A stretch of DNA of 64,000 nt from the NCBI GenBank assembly GCA_022701365.1, contig JAKUHH010000284.1, positions 434,001 through 498,000 of the forward strand, written 5' to 3'. This DNA is from Mycocentrospora acerina (Eukaryota; Ascomycota; Dothideomycetes; Pleosporales). Positions 33,219 to 43,727 of the stretch are shown here, piece by piece (within the stretch, counting starts at the first letter, position 1; each line of letters opens with the position of its first letter). A program made the position numbers and the translations under genes. Below the pieces are notes generated by a model. It saw only the letters and a program-made list of their open reading frames with translations. It was not told the origin of the DNA and searched no databases.

Positions 33219-34145
33219 TGTTGGTAGATGTGAGTCGCAGTACAATGTTTTGGTGAGTTTGAGAGTGGTATGGTTGGAAGAATCGCGATTCTTTTGGGGT
33301 GTAGGTGTGTTTTGTGGTTGCGTGTGTGTGTGTGTACGAGTTTGCGCAAGTCGAGAGTCGAGTGAGAACCAAAAAGTTGCCAGCTCTAGCTCTCACTCGC
33401 CTAATCTTGCGCGTCATTGCGCCTAGACCTGCCTTTTCTTGAACAGTCCTGGTCTGCACGTAAAGCACGAATGATTTCACAAAGAAACATTTGTTTAAAA
33501 TAAAAAATATATAATTAATACAATTGACCTTGATGGAGTAAGATTGGAAGACCTTGTTCAAGACACTACTACTGTTTACTGTCCCTCACTCCGAAATCAT
33601 AAATGTAGGAGGCATGGCTAGCGCGGCCGGCACGACAGAATGCCTTTGAAGGAAGAAAAAAAAAGCAGTACACGGGAGAGGCAGTACACGGGACTCTCAA
33701 GGCTCCCGGTATCGCGTGGAAACGCTCCAACAAAAAAAGGTTCAACGCCGTTTTTGCTCCCATCCTGTATTAAGGACGTTGCTCCCATCCTTTATCTAGT
33801 ACTTTGCTCCCATCCATATCAAGTACATGGCTCCCATCCTGTATTCAGTACTTTACTCCTATCCTGTATTTAGGATGTTGATTCCAACTGCATCAAATAC
33901 TTCACTCCAATCCGTATCAAGTACATTTACTCCCATCCTGTGTTTAGTACTTTGCTCCTGTCGCCGGTTGATGCATTTCCCGCACGATAGAAGAAGAAGA
34001 AATTATCCGACCATTGTCAACAAAAAAAAAGTCATTCGCTCATACCAACGTTGTTCCGGTAGAAAAGGCGGCCCGGTGGGGGTGGTCCTTTGGTCAGCTT
34101 CACTCGTGGGCCCTCGATCCTGGGCTTGACTCTGGGGTCCGGCGA
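33219..34145. other. Intergenic: CSL4 promoter and TEM1 3' region, with a minisatellite
   Basis: The left part should drive CSL4; it has a (GT)n run near 33322-33335. The right part holds the TEM1 3' UTR. The centre holds a 25-bp tandem repeat, listed separately. No gene is supported. Confidence 0.65.
33756..33953. repeat. 25-bp diverged minisatellite, eight units
   Basis: Eight end-to-end units of 24 or 25 bp begin at 33756, 33781, 33806, 33830, 33855, 33880, 33904 and 33929. The common form is GCTCCCATCCTGTATT followed by AGTACTTT. Units 3, 6 and 7 share a second form with TATCAAGTACAT or CATCAAATACTT. A ninth partial unit starts at 33954. It is non-coding. Confidence 0.93.
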
Positions 34146-35577
34146 CTAGACGGCCTGGTAGAGTAGAAGCGGCTCACCGACGTTTTCAATCTCTGGGATT
34201 GTGCACTTGAGGTCAAAGGCTTTGGAGAGGACGATTTTGAAAATCTACACACCGTTAGTATTGAACTATGGAGAATCAAAGTAAGGGTAATGGTAATGAT
34301 TATAGTGAGATTAAGGATGGCGATGATGATGGTGAATGAAGACAACCAACCTTTTGAACATTGATGCTGTGGCTAGTACTGCTAAAGATTAAACTGGCCT
34401 TCATTGCGCGCGCAAATCGTTTTGCCTGACACTGTTAGCTCCAATGCCACAGGGGATTGCTTAGGGTTGTGTGTATAAATGGAAATAAATATACCTGATT
34501 GGAAATCTCCTCTTGCTCCTCGCGTGGAAAGTTGACAAAGTGGTCGTACTTTGTGCCGACCAAAAAGGGAATGGCTGTTTTGTTGAAGCCACGGCCTTGC
34601 CTGTACCACTCTTTGATGGAGTTGAGGGTGCTTTTGCGGGTCAGGTCAAACATGAAGAGGATGGCGACGGCGTCGTTGCACACGAGCGGCAACATGTTGA
34701 CAAACTCGCGCTGGCCTCCCAGATCCCAGATGGAAAAGGTGATTTCTGTGTTCCGGATGGATATGGTCTTTTCCATGAAATTGACACCTGGGCGCGTCGT
34801 CAGTAACTGCTCGAGCTGATCATGTTTTTGTTTGCTTGGTTTTTCTTCTGTTTTTCTGTTTGTTTGTTTGTTTTTTCAGTCTTGGTTGTGGGTTGGAAGG
34901 CACGCACCCAGCGTCTGAATGTAGTCTTCGTCCCAGCTGCCCTCGACGTACTTGACCATCAAGCTGGTCTTTCCAATCTGCGCGTCCCCGACCATGCCGA
35001 CCTTGATGACGACGCTGGCGTTCTTGCTGGCGGCGTCTGCTGGCGGCGGTTGTGACCCCCGTTGGTTCTGTTCTTGGTAGGCAGCGGAGCGAGCGCCGCC
35101 CTCTGAGTTGGAGTAGCGTCCCAGCTGGGAGCTCGGGCGCGAGTGCGACTGGCCCATGTGTGTCTCCTTGCTGCTGTCGTAGTAGGGCTGTCGTGGCGGG
35201 GTGTCTGCGTCCGAGGATGTGTTGAAGCGCGAGCCATTGTGGGCGGCGTACTGGTAGGCCGTGTCCGAGTACGAGGTCGAGGGCCGGTGGTGGGGGTCGG
35301 GCGACGTGTAGCCGGCGTAGTGCTGGTGCAGGTCGGGCGGGGGGCTCGCAATCGGCGGGCTGGCCATGGGCGGGCTCGTGACGGGGGGCGGGCTGGCGGT
35401 CGGGGCGGTGATGGTGTTGAGGCTGTCGTCGACGTCCATGGTCTGGTCCATGTGCTTGTGGGCGTCGAGGGCGTGGACGTGGGCGTCGAGCGTGTCGGGC
35501 GGCGGCGGCGGGTGGTCGACGAGGTGGGCGGGCATGGTGACGGGCGGGTGGTCTGGCGGCGGCTCTGCTCCCTCCAT
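34146..35577 (-). CDS. TEM1: Septation-initiation small GTPase Tem1/Spg1 with a long N-terminal extension
   Basis: Exons 34908-35577, 34495-34787, 34351-34425 and 34146-34244 give 378 residues. The GTPase core starts near residue 190: G1 is GDAQIGKTSLM, G3 is WDLGGQREF, G4 is GTKYD, and SSTSHSINVQKIFKIVL covers G5 and the last helix. These are hallmarks of the Tem1/Spg1 group, which has DLGGQ in place of DTAGQ. There is no C-terminal prenylation Cys, as usual for the group. It switches on the mitotic exit and septation network at the spindle pole body. About 185 residues of Pro/Ser/His-rich sequence precede the core. The start at 35577 (MEGAEPPPDHPP) is the first ATG of the frame after a GC-rich tract; an alternative upstream ATG near 35943 looks less likely. 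Confidence 0.9.
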
Positions 35578-36179
35578 GACGCTCGACTCAGCTGGCCAAG
35601 GGTGCGAGGCGCGGGCGAATAGGAGAGGCGAAAGGCCGGTGCGCGCAGCACGGAGCTGGCTAGTAGCGTATGCGCGCGAGGCCCGCGGGAGGGACGCGTC
35701 GGTGCGGCGCGTTGGCGGTGGTGGTGGTGGTGGTGGTGGTGGTGGTGTCGGCGATGTCGGTCTTGTCAGTGCTGCCGGCGATGCTGCTGTTGGCGGCGTC
35801 GGTGCTGGTGCTGTTGTTGTGATGGTGGGCGCGTCGGAGACAAGGGGCGGCGGGCGAGGCTCTGACGACAGCGCGGGGGTTCGCCCAGAGCGCTTGCGAG
35901 TGGCAGCCGTCAACAAGGCCCAAGGTCGCGGCCGGCATGGCATGCGCGCATCCAGCTGCCCTAGCGCCGCGTCGCCATTGGCCGCCGCCGGGACAGACGC
36001 GACCCCCACCAAAATTTTGCGACGGCCATGCACACTGTGGTGCACTCGCACACGCACACGCACATGCCTATACGCCAATACGCCCACACACCTGTACACA
36101 TACACACACACACACACACAGATAAAGACGCACACGCATAGACACTTGCACACACACACAAATATACACCACCACCGCC
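35578..36179. promoter_or_regulatory. Divergent promoter TEM1 / RRB1 with (GGT)n and (CA)n repeats
   Basis: 602 bp separate the two start codons. A (GGT)n run lies at 35716-35745. Compound CA-rich repeats lie at 36040-36168, directly before the RRB1 ATG. Long minus-strand frames rich in Cys and Val come from these repeats. Confidence 0.6.
36040..36168. repeat. (CA)n-type compound microsatellite
   Basis: CACACG and CACACA units broken by short interruptions extend to about 12 bp before the RRB1 start codon. Confidence 0.9.
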
Positions 36180-37728
36180 ATGGCGAAACGCCCCGCAGAC
36201 GCCGAGCACGAACAGGAGGCCTTCAAGAACGGCGACCGCCCCATGGACATTGACCACGACAACGACCTCGGCGAGTTCGAGGACGAGTTCGAGGACGAAT
36301 TCGAGAGCGAGGACGAGATACTCGAGGCCGGCGTCGACGGGCGGCCCGACGACGAGCGTGAGGCCGAAGAGCGCGAGGATGCCATGCAGGTCGACCAGGG
36401 CACCTTCATACCCGGCCGCCACAAGCTGTCGCCCGGCGAGACCCTCAATCCGGATCTGTCCACATATGAGATGCTGCACACCCTCGAGGCCCCGTGGCCA
36501 TGTCTCACCTGCGACATCATCCCCGACGGCCTGGGCGCAGACCGCAAGACATACCCCGCCACCGTCTACGCCGTCGCCGGCACACAGGCCGCGCGCGGGA
36601 GAGACAAGGAGAACCAGATCATGGTCATGAAGATGAGCAGTCTGTCGCGCATGGAGCGCGACGACGACGATGACGACGACGACGACTCGGACGACGAGGG
36701 CTCCGATCCCATCCTCGAGACAAAGTCGATCCCCTTGACGAGCTGCACAAACCGCATCCGCGCCCACCAGACCCCGCAGACAACCGCTGCAAAGCCCCCA
36801 AACACGCTCGCCGCCGCCATGACCGAGTCGGGCCAGGTGCTCATCTACGACGTCACCCCACACCTCACTGCCTTTGACACCCCCGGCACCACAATCACCC
36901 CCACACAAAACAAGCCCGCCTGCACCATCCGCGCCCACAAGTCCAACGAGGGCTACGCCCTGGACTGGTCGCCGCTCGTGCCCGAGGGCAAGCTCCTGAC
37001 GGGCGACATTACAGGCGACATCTTCATGACCACGCGCACACAAGGCGGCGGATTCGTCACAGACACCACCCCTTACAGAGGCCACAAGGGCACAGTCGAG
37101 GAGCTGCAGTGGTCGCCCACAGAAAAGCACGTCTTTGCCTCCGCCTCCAACGACGGCACAGTCAAGATCTGGGATGCGCGATCAAAGTCCCGCAAAGCTG
37201 CCGTCAGCGTCCAGGTCTCCAAGACCGACGTCAACGTCCTGAGTTGGTCGCACCAAACCGCCCATCTCCTCGCCTCTGGCGCCGACGACGGCGAATGGGC
37301 CGTCTGGGACCTCCGGCAATGGAAGCCCTCGACCTCGCTCGCCAGCGACACAAAACCCACCCCCGTCGCATCCTTCAACTTCCACAAGGAGCAAATCACC
37401 TCTGTCGAATGGCACCCCACCGACGACAGCATCGTCCTCGTATGCGCCGGCGACAACACACTCACCCTGTGGGATCTGGCCGTCGAGCTCGACGACGAGG
37501 AGAGCAGAGACACAGCCGGCGTCCAAGACGTCCCACCCCAGCTGCTCTTTGTCCACTACATGGACCAAATCAAGGAGGCCCACTGGCACCCCCAGATTCC
37601 AGGCACAATCATGGCAACAGGAGGTTCAGGATTTGGGTAAGTCTATTTCATCATTCTCATCAAATTAGTAAAATTAACCTTTTGCTAACACTTAAAAAAA
37701 CAGCATCTTCAAGACTATCAGCGTCTAG
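36180..37728 (+). CDS. RRB1: Ribosome assembly WD40 protein Rrb1/GRWD1
   Basis: Exons 36180-37636 and 37704-37728 give 493 residues. An acidic N-terminus (EFEDEFEDEFESEDEILEAG) leads to the histone-binding CAF1C/H4-like segment YEMLHTLEAPWPCLTCDI at about 98-115. A second acidic run (DDDDDDDDDSDDE) precedes WD40 blades, with VKIWDARSK, WAVWDLRQW and LTLWDLAVE marking blade ends. The last exon codes only IFKTISV and the stop. Rrb1 is the chaperone of ribosomal protein uL3 (Rpl3) in early 60S assembly and acts in the nucleus and nucleolus. It is divergent from TEM1. Family length and order fit well. Confidence 0.93.
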
Positions 37729-37989
37729 ACATTGCCGGTTTTATTTCAAAAGGGGGTTAAAGGAAAAGTTCAAAATTTAATTCACCTTGTTAGTGAGGAT
37801 GCACAGATTTGCTCTTTGTGTTCCTCTCTTTACGCCTTTTTTTTTGTAATTGTGAGTGATTGTGTGTGAGTGAGTGTGTGTGAGTGAGTGTGTGTGAGTG
37901 AGTGAGTGTATACGAGTGTGTGTACATGTATTTACATGACCAGTGACACGCCTAATCACATTTCCCCCCTCAACAACCTTGGAAACGCC

Positions 37990-39588
37990 TCAACACACCA
38001 CACCCTCCTTCTCCTTCTCCATTTCCGCCTCTGCCTCCCGCGCCAACCTCTCCATCTCCCGCAAACATGGTGCCTCAAACATGTTCCCATACAGAATATT
38101 CTTCACCGTCCCCGACGCAACAACCCCCCAAAGCAGCACCACACATCCCGCAAACACCGTCCCCAGCACCCGAAAGAACCCAGACGGCAGCTCCCGCGCT
38201 ATCGAAATCGTCGACATGGTGAAGACGCCAATCGGGAACGTGAATCCCCACCACCCAGTGTTAAAGGGGAACTTGCTACGGCTAATAGACGCAACGGCGA
38301 AGAAGAGCCACACCAGTCCAAAGCCCCACATGGTGATTGAAATCATCCAGCCAAGTACGTAAAGTATCTCTCCAGCCATGGGGTGCAGTGTTTTTGTTTG
38401 CGGGAAGATTTCAGACGCCATAATCCCCAGCTGCATGATTCCATACCCGCCCTGTCCCATGGGGCCGAGCGGCAGGAACACGCTTACAATCACCTCCTGA
38501 GGTGGAAGCTTGTGGATCGCTAGTCGGTGGAAGTACATGGCCATTATTACCAGGGCGAGGGGCACGCCCATGCCCCAGAGTACATAGCTGGTGATGATTG
38601 TGATGAGGGCGTGGTTTGGATCTGGGAGCACGGCTGCGACCACGGCTCCTGATGATGCAGCAACAACGCATGCCACAATAGGGAGAAGCCAGGCAGCCGT
38701 CATGGTTTCATGGCGGTTTTTATGCTTTGTCATCCTGGAAGCACTTGTAAGTGAATGGACAAGCGTCTAGCCACTGGAAAGAGAGAGAGAGAGAGAGAGA
38801 GACGGAGAAACCCCTACATCTGAAAAGGCAGCCACAAACAGCATGCAACGCTCACCACCACATCCACCCACCACATCCCCCACGCAACATATGCCGTCCT
38901 TCCCCCCCACGCAGGCACACACACCGCAACAAACATGTTGACAATCGTCGCGAATCCCATGGGCAGCGTACCCAGAAACAACGACTGCACTGGATGCCGT
39001 AGCATCAACACCCACGTTGCCGGGTAGAGCGCATACCGCAGGAGAGAAATGAGGAAAATCATCCCAAATAAAAGTACATTGATGGCGAAGAAGGCAATGC
39101 TAACTCTTTTGAGTGGAGTTTCCTGTTGCGGGTATAAATCTGCCAGTGCGTGTAGGAGGACGGCGATGATGCCTGTTCCCATTGTTACGGCGAACTATAA
39201 TACATGTACTCGTTAGGTCTATGTTGTATTACTTCTTTCTTCTTTCTTCGCTCTTCTGGATATGTACAAGGGGGAAATGTTTGGACGGATGGATTAATGA
39301 ATGTGTACGTACCCAAGCCGGCGTAAAGTTCTGCACTACGCGTCTCCACCCGCGGCGATGCGCTGGGATCAGCCATTTGGGGAGGGGATGTAGGGTGGTG
39401 TTTTCGTTGTTATTGTTATTGCTATTGTTGTTGTTGATTTTGTTACTATTAGGACAAGCCCTCTGTCTCTGGCAGGGTGTATCAAACTGCACATCCCCCG
39501 TTTGAGAAAGACCCGTGCATTGTCTTTGTTGTTGCTGTTGCTGTTGCTGTTGTTGTAATTCCATCTGGCAAGGAGTAGTAGCCGCCAT
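37990..39588 (-). CDS. SLAC1/TDT-family anion transporter, SSU1 sulfite-pump type
   Basis: Exons 39313-39588, 38818-39194 and 37990-38734 give 465 residues with about ten membrane segments. The core begins with NFTPAWFAVTMGTGIIAVLL, the family's entry motif, split by intron 1. Later blocks LTAAWLLP-like MTAAWLLPIVACVVA, GGYGIMQLG and WGFTFPIGVFTMSTI are typical of fungal SSU1 and malate permease relatives. SSU1 exports sulfite; the substrate here is inferred. The first 65 residues carry an 11-residue Gln-rich run and an Asn-rich run (NNNNSNNNNN). Intron 2 holds a long (GA)n tract. The join FQM|MTKHK is the only in-frame one I found. Confidence 0.88.
38779..38802. repeat. (GA)n microsatellite inside intron 2 of the SSU1-like gene
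   Basis: Twelve GA units on the plus strand read as a CT run in the transcript, close behind the donor site at 38817. Confidence 0.9.
39526..39557 (-). repeat. Coding (CAA/CAG)n run, poly-Gln in the SSU1-like protein
   Basis: TTG and CTG triplets on the plus strand encode eleven Gln in the cytosolic N-terminus. A second run near 39405-39440 encodes Asn. Confidence 0.9.
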
Positions 39589-40561
39589 GATTGTTTTGTG
39601 CGACACACAAACACTTGGAGTATAACGCGAAACAATACGATTCGAAAGATGATGATGTATCAGTCGGAATTGTTGTTCAAATATCTCACACCAATAGAGA
39701 CAGAGAGAGAGATGAACAAAAATAAGAAGAAGAAGATGATGATGATGATATCAAAAAATCTAAACACAAACTATACATACACCCATCCATCCATCCCTCC
39801 ATCTTATACATATTCCCTCCTCGGCTCGCCCCCGAATCTTTGACTCACCCGGCCCGAGCAGCGTGAAAAATATACTCTTTTCTTCGCATGCACAGACGCG
39901 GCTTTGTCATGGGTACGGAGGGAGGGGGGAAGGTGGTCGTGGTCGTCATATGAGGATATGGTCGGATGCGTCGGGCTGTCGGCGAGGGCCCGAGATGGTC
40001 GTTGTTTGCCGTGTATAACCACCTGTGGGCTTGCGTAAGAGGAATTCAAAAGAGGGAATGAATGAATGTGTGTTGTGAATTTTTTTTATCATGGTGGCAA
40101 AGTTGGGGTGTGGCGTGATTGTGTGATGGATGGATGTGGGGATAATAGTCAAAGTGGTAGTAGTTGTAATGTTTGGAGGTAGCGCTGTTCCATGATACAC
40201 GCCTTTTTCACATCTTGAAGTGTCACTCATACATGGAAAATAGAAACGGAGAATATCAAACATTGTGATTAAATTATTCAAATCGCTCTCACATGCATGT
40301 TACAAAAATTAAAAAAAAAAAAGACTAAGCTGCTGTGTGCGGGATATCTAAAACTTCTGGCCTCCTTGGCCAGCCAAATGGCAGAGTAACGTCTCAACGT
40401 CACATTCTAAAATAACAAAATTACTCATTGGTATCATTCAACAGGACCAAGTGGCACCGTGGGATGCGGATCTCGTTGACTCTGCGAGTAGCACGAGTAC
40501 ATTGGACTGTTGCTGGTTAGCTTCTTTGCCATATAGTCCAAAGAAAAAACAGAGACAAGAC
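39589..40561. other. Intergenic: promoter of the SSU1-like gene and oxidase 3' region
   Basis: About 0.97 kb with short simple repeats (GATGAT near 39735, ATCC near 39782-39800). No gene is supported. Confidence 0.55.
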
Positions 40562-42493
40562 TTACTCGTCATATCCCGTCCAGCCCACACACTTCCAACA
40601 GCTAAACAGCCCCGTCTGATCATACCGTCGCTTCACCTCCAACAACTTGTTGTAATTCGACCCAAAAAACGCCTCTTGCCACTTCTCCTCCATCCAATCC
40701 CCCTCATTCACATAGCACCCTCCCCCTGGAGTCAGCGCCTTGAACGGCGCTATAGCCGCCGAAACCGTCTTCTGAACCTTGACACGCTTACTGGCAGGAG
40801 TGACGGTCGTCCATACCCCACCCATAATGACATGCCACAAGGCGTCGCGCCACGCAGGATTCACCCCCGTTTTGCTATTGTCCGGGTGAGAAGTCGGACC
40901 TGTAGCGTAGAGCTGTACGCTTCCGCCGCTGCCGTTTTCGTACGAGAACTGTGCAGCGGACAGGACGGCAGAGGTTAGTTGCTCAATGGCGGATGGAGAG
41001 CGGAAGAGCTGTTTTGGCAGGAAACGACCGGATTCTGAGAGTCCGAGGCCTACGAGGCCGTTGCGCGCGAGCGAGGGTTGCTCGGTGAAGGCGTGCCATT
41101 CGGAGAATTTTTGGAAGGTGTAGTAGCTGGCGGATGTGATATTTAGGCCCGGGTATGTGGTGAGGAAGTCGTGCCATTGCGAGGTGAGGGCGCGGAGAGC
41201 CGACGTGTTGGTCGAGGGGAGAATTTGCAGGGAGATCATATGGTCGGGGAGGATGAAGTTGTAGCCTGCAATGCCGTGTGAGGAGAAGAGAGGCTGGTTC
41301 GAAGCTAGTGCTCTGACAATGTCACGGTGGACTTTAGACTCGGTGATGTTGAGGTCGCCGTCGGGCATGGGAAAACTGGCTTGGAAGCTATACACGTTGA
41401 GAGGTACTGCTGGATGGAGCTTGAACTTGTACGACGTCAGGACGGCGTAGTTGCCTCCTCCACCTCCGCGCATGGCCCAGAATAGATCGGGATCGGAGCA
41501 CTCGTTGATGGTGCGGTGTTTCCCATCAGCCGTGACGACATCAAACTCGACTGCTTGGTCGACCATTAAGCCGTACGTAGGACCAAGTGGGCCGTGGCCT
41601 CCTCCCTGCCCAAAGCCTCCAGCAATGCCCACAGAGCTCACTGCACCAACAGTGACCATCATGTTGAGAGGCTCAAAGAACTCCCACGCTTCGTGCGCCT
41701 GTATACCCGCACCAATCTCTCCAATATTCTCATACTGTATTTTACATCCCTGTGTCTGAAACTTCTTGTGGTACTTTGTATCTTTCATCTTGTGTGTCCA
41801 GATAGCCAGCGAGTTAGCTGCATTCGATCTTCCAAAGTAGTCATGCCCCGTATTCTTGATTGAAACACGAATACCATGTTGCCGAACAAATCTCAATGTC
41901 TTGCTGATATCCTCTGATGTACGCGCCTCGACATGATACGTTGACAATCTTCCCAGCGAGCAACTCCCAGACACAGGCGACGATGGGGAAAAGGAGTTGA
42001 GATAGCAGTGCGACTCTCCACATGTCTCCCAGTCTAGAAATTCCATTGCGCCATATTGCGAAGTTCGTGATATACCATCCATGTAGTCTTTGGAGACGTC
42101 CTGGCACTCTTTGCTTGAAGAGTTGGTATAACACGGCGCCGCCCAGGGTATCGTGAGTCTCAGACGCCCGTTGATGCTCTGATTGAAGACGCTCCATTCG
42201 TCCACCGAAGGCCAACATGGTTGTCCTGGAACACATGTGTAATTGGATGTTGTAGCCGACGTGTTTTCAGGTATGTTCGATCCGGTAGGTTGTAGGCACT
42301 GGCGATAGTAGACATGGTAGAGACTGCTGAGCGTGGCGATACATAGTAGGGGTACGACGATTCTCCAGTTTGGCTTGATGTTTCTCCTAGGTCTTCGAGT
42401 ATATAAAGGTATCGCCATTCCGCACTGATTGCTGACTCCATCAGTATGAACAAACTTCTCATCCAACAACGGTATCCGCTCGTTTGAAGCCAT
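40562..42493 (-). CDS. Membrane-anchored FAD-linked oxidase, berberine-bridge-enzyme (BBE) family
   Basis: A single exon of 643 residues starting MASNERIPLLDEKF. Instead of a signal peptide it has a basic stretch (RRPRRNIKPNWR) and one hydrophobic segment at about 43-62 (WRIVVPLLCIATLSSLYHVY), so it is probably a type II membrane protein with the enzyme in the lumen or outside. The PCMH FAD domain has RVSIKNTGHDYFGRS, where the His is the usual covalent FAD site. GFGQGGGHGPLGPTYGLMVD follows, where the Cys found in bicovalent members seems absent. Several N-glycosylation sites occur. The C-terminal BBE segment YVNEGDWMEEKWQEAFFGSN is intact. Such enzymes oxidise sugars or secondary metabolites; the substrate is unknown. 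No biosynthetic core gene lies nearby. Confidence 0.9.
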   Translation of the reverse strand: MASNERIPLLDEKFVHTDGVSNQCGMAIPLYTRRPRRNIKPNWRIVVPLLCIATLSSLYHVYYRQCLQPTGSNIPENTSATTSNYTCVPGQPCWPSVDEWSVFNQSINGRLRLTIPWAAPCYTNSSSKECQDVSKDYMDGISRTSQYGAMEFLDWETCGESHCYLNSFSPSSPVSGSCSLGRLSTYHVEARTSEDISKTLRFVRQHGIRVSIKNTGHDYFGRSNAANSLAIWTHKMKDTKYHKKFQTQGCKIQYENIGEIGAGIQAHEAWEFFEPLNMMVTVGAVSSVGIAGGFGQGGGHGPLGPTYGLMVDQAVEFDVVTADGKHRTINECSDPDLFWAMRGGGGGNYAVLTSYKFKLHPAVPLNVYSFQASFPMPDGDLNITESKVHRDIVRALASNQPLFSSHGIAGYNFILPDHMISLQILPSTNTSALRALTSQWHDFLTTYPGLNITSASYYTFQKFSEWHAFTEQPSLARNGLVGLGLSESGRFLPKQLFRSPSAIEQLTSAVLSAAQFSYENGSGGSVQLYATGPTSHPDNSKTGVNPAWRDALWHVIMGGVWTTVTPASKRVKVQKTVSAAIAPFKALTPGGGCYVNEGDWMEEKWQEAFFGSNYNKLLEVKRRYDQTGLFSCWKCVGWTGYDE

Positions 42494-43727
42494 GATGCCG
42501 ATATCAGGTGCGGTGCGGTTTGGAATATGTATTTTACTCTCCAAAATATAAAGTCGCAGCTCTTATCCGATATACGTACTTCTAGCTTAATCAAGCAGAA
42601 AAGATGGCAAAACACAAAACAGTTAGAATGAGCATCATTTCAACGAGGCATAATCACCTTAAAACACCAACAAAAAGCCCGCAGCCTACCCTAACGAGCC
42701 CTAGGCATCTATTCCTCCATCCTAAATCGGCAAATGGCTATCTGATTGCCTTATTTTTGCTTACCATGCTTCGTATCTCAGCCCGCCTCCAAACTAAGCT
42801 TTCGCTTCGCTCTACCAATCAGCACGCCGAAGCAAGCCATACGAACCATGCCTACTTTCTCGCAAACGGTCTCGGCGTAAGAAAACGCCCTAGTCGCTCC
42901 GTAAGGCAGCCGAATTACCGAAAGTCCTTTGTGTCATCGCGGGAGCTTAGCTGAGCTGACCGGGCAGTGCGAAGCTGATGTTGGGACCCAGAGTCATTGC
43001 CATCGCAAGAGGCTGGCTGAGAACTATGGAGCATCATGGGTATGTAAATTAGTTCCCTGTGTGTTAATGAGCGAGTTGGCGGTTGATGCATCTCGAATCT
43101 GCACGGTTGAATATCTGGAGGCTGTTGTTTGCCTGACGTTCGCCCCGCAAGCGCCAAGCGTTGCGGCTCTGAATGAGTGTGTGCCTTGCAGCCTGCAGTT
43201 GACACATTCGCGAATTGATCATGCTGGGATCTGAAAATTCGTGGCGGTGTTTCCGAGAGCGGCCTTCATTCACAGTCATCACGAGCGCACATTCAGGCAA
43301 ACTTTACAATGAGTTTCAAGTTATTGGCGTATGACATTCGGCATTCAAGCCAATCCAGAAGGCAACATTACAACAGTACTAATTGACAAACTAGCTTACA
43401 GACTGGTAATCAGGGTAAAATGAATGATGTTGAGGAATAACAGTTATCCAATATAGGTATAGAGCAACAAGTCCATTGATGGACCAGCGGCAAGATGAAG
43501 TCGTAAATCGTAATGGTCATGAGAAGCGAATACGGTATTAGGAAAACTGCTGGTAGGCTAGATGCTGAACTCGCCTTGGAAGCGCTGGCGGTAGCGGAGA
43601 CGAAAATGAAAGGTCGGTGTCAAAGTATGTACAAGGGTCAAGGATAATACATCATTTTGCCCAAACAGAGCGATGGCGGTGAGTGGCTGTAGTAGCCTGT
43701 GGAGCATGCGATGACTAGGTGCGGTGG
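42494..43727. other. 1.2-kb intergenic: oxidase promoter and OPY1-like 3' region
   Basis: Frames of about 100 codons exist on both strands but show no domains, signal peptides or convincing introns. No repeat was recognised. Confidence 0.5.

Noticed and set aside
32683..33561. A 292-codon minus-strand frame overlapping CSL4
   Set aside because: It is a His/Pro-rich alternative frame of the CSL4 exon; the Csl4 frame has the domains.
34876..36159. A 427-codon minus-strand frame starting in MCVCKCLCVCVF before the TEM1 domain
   Set aside because: Its first 190 codons are just the (CA)n repeat and GC-rich DNA read in frame. The TEM1 start is better placed at 35577.
35961..37130. A 389-codon minus-strand frame opposite RRB1
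   Set aside because: It is the antisense shadow of a GC-rich, well-supported WD40 gene and has no domain of its own.
42604..43300. Frames of about 100 codons between the oxidase and the OPY1-like gene
   Set aside because: No domain content, no plausible introns and overlapping frames on both strands.
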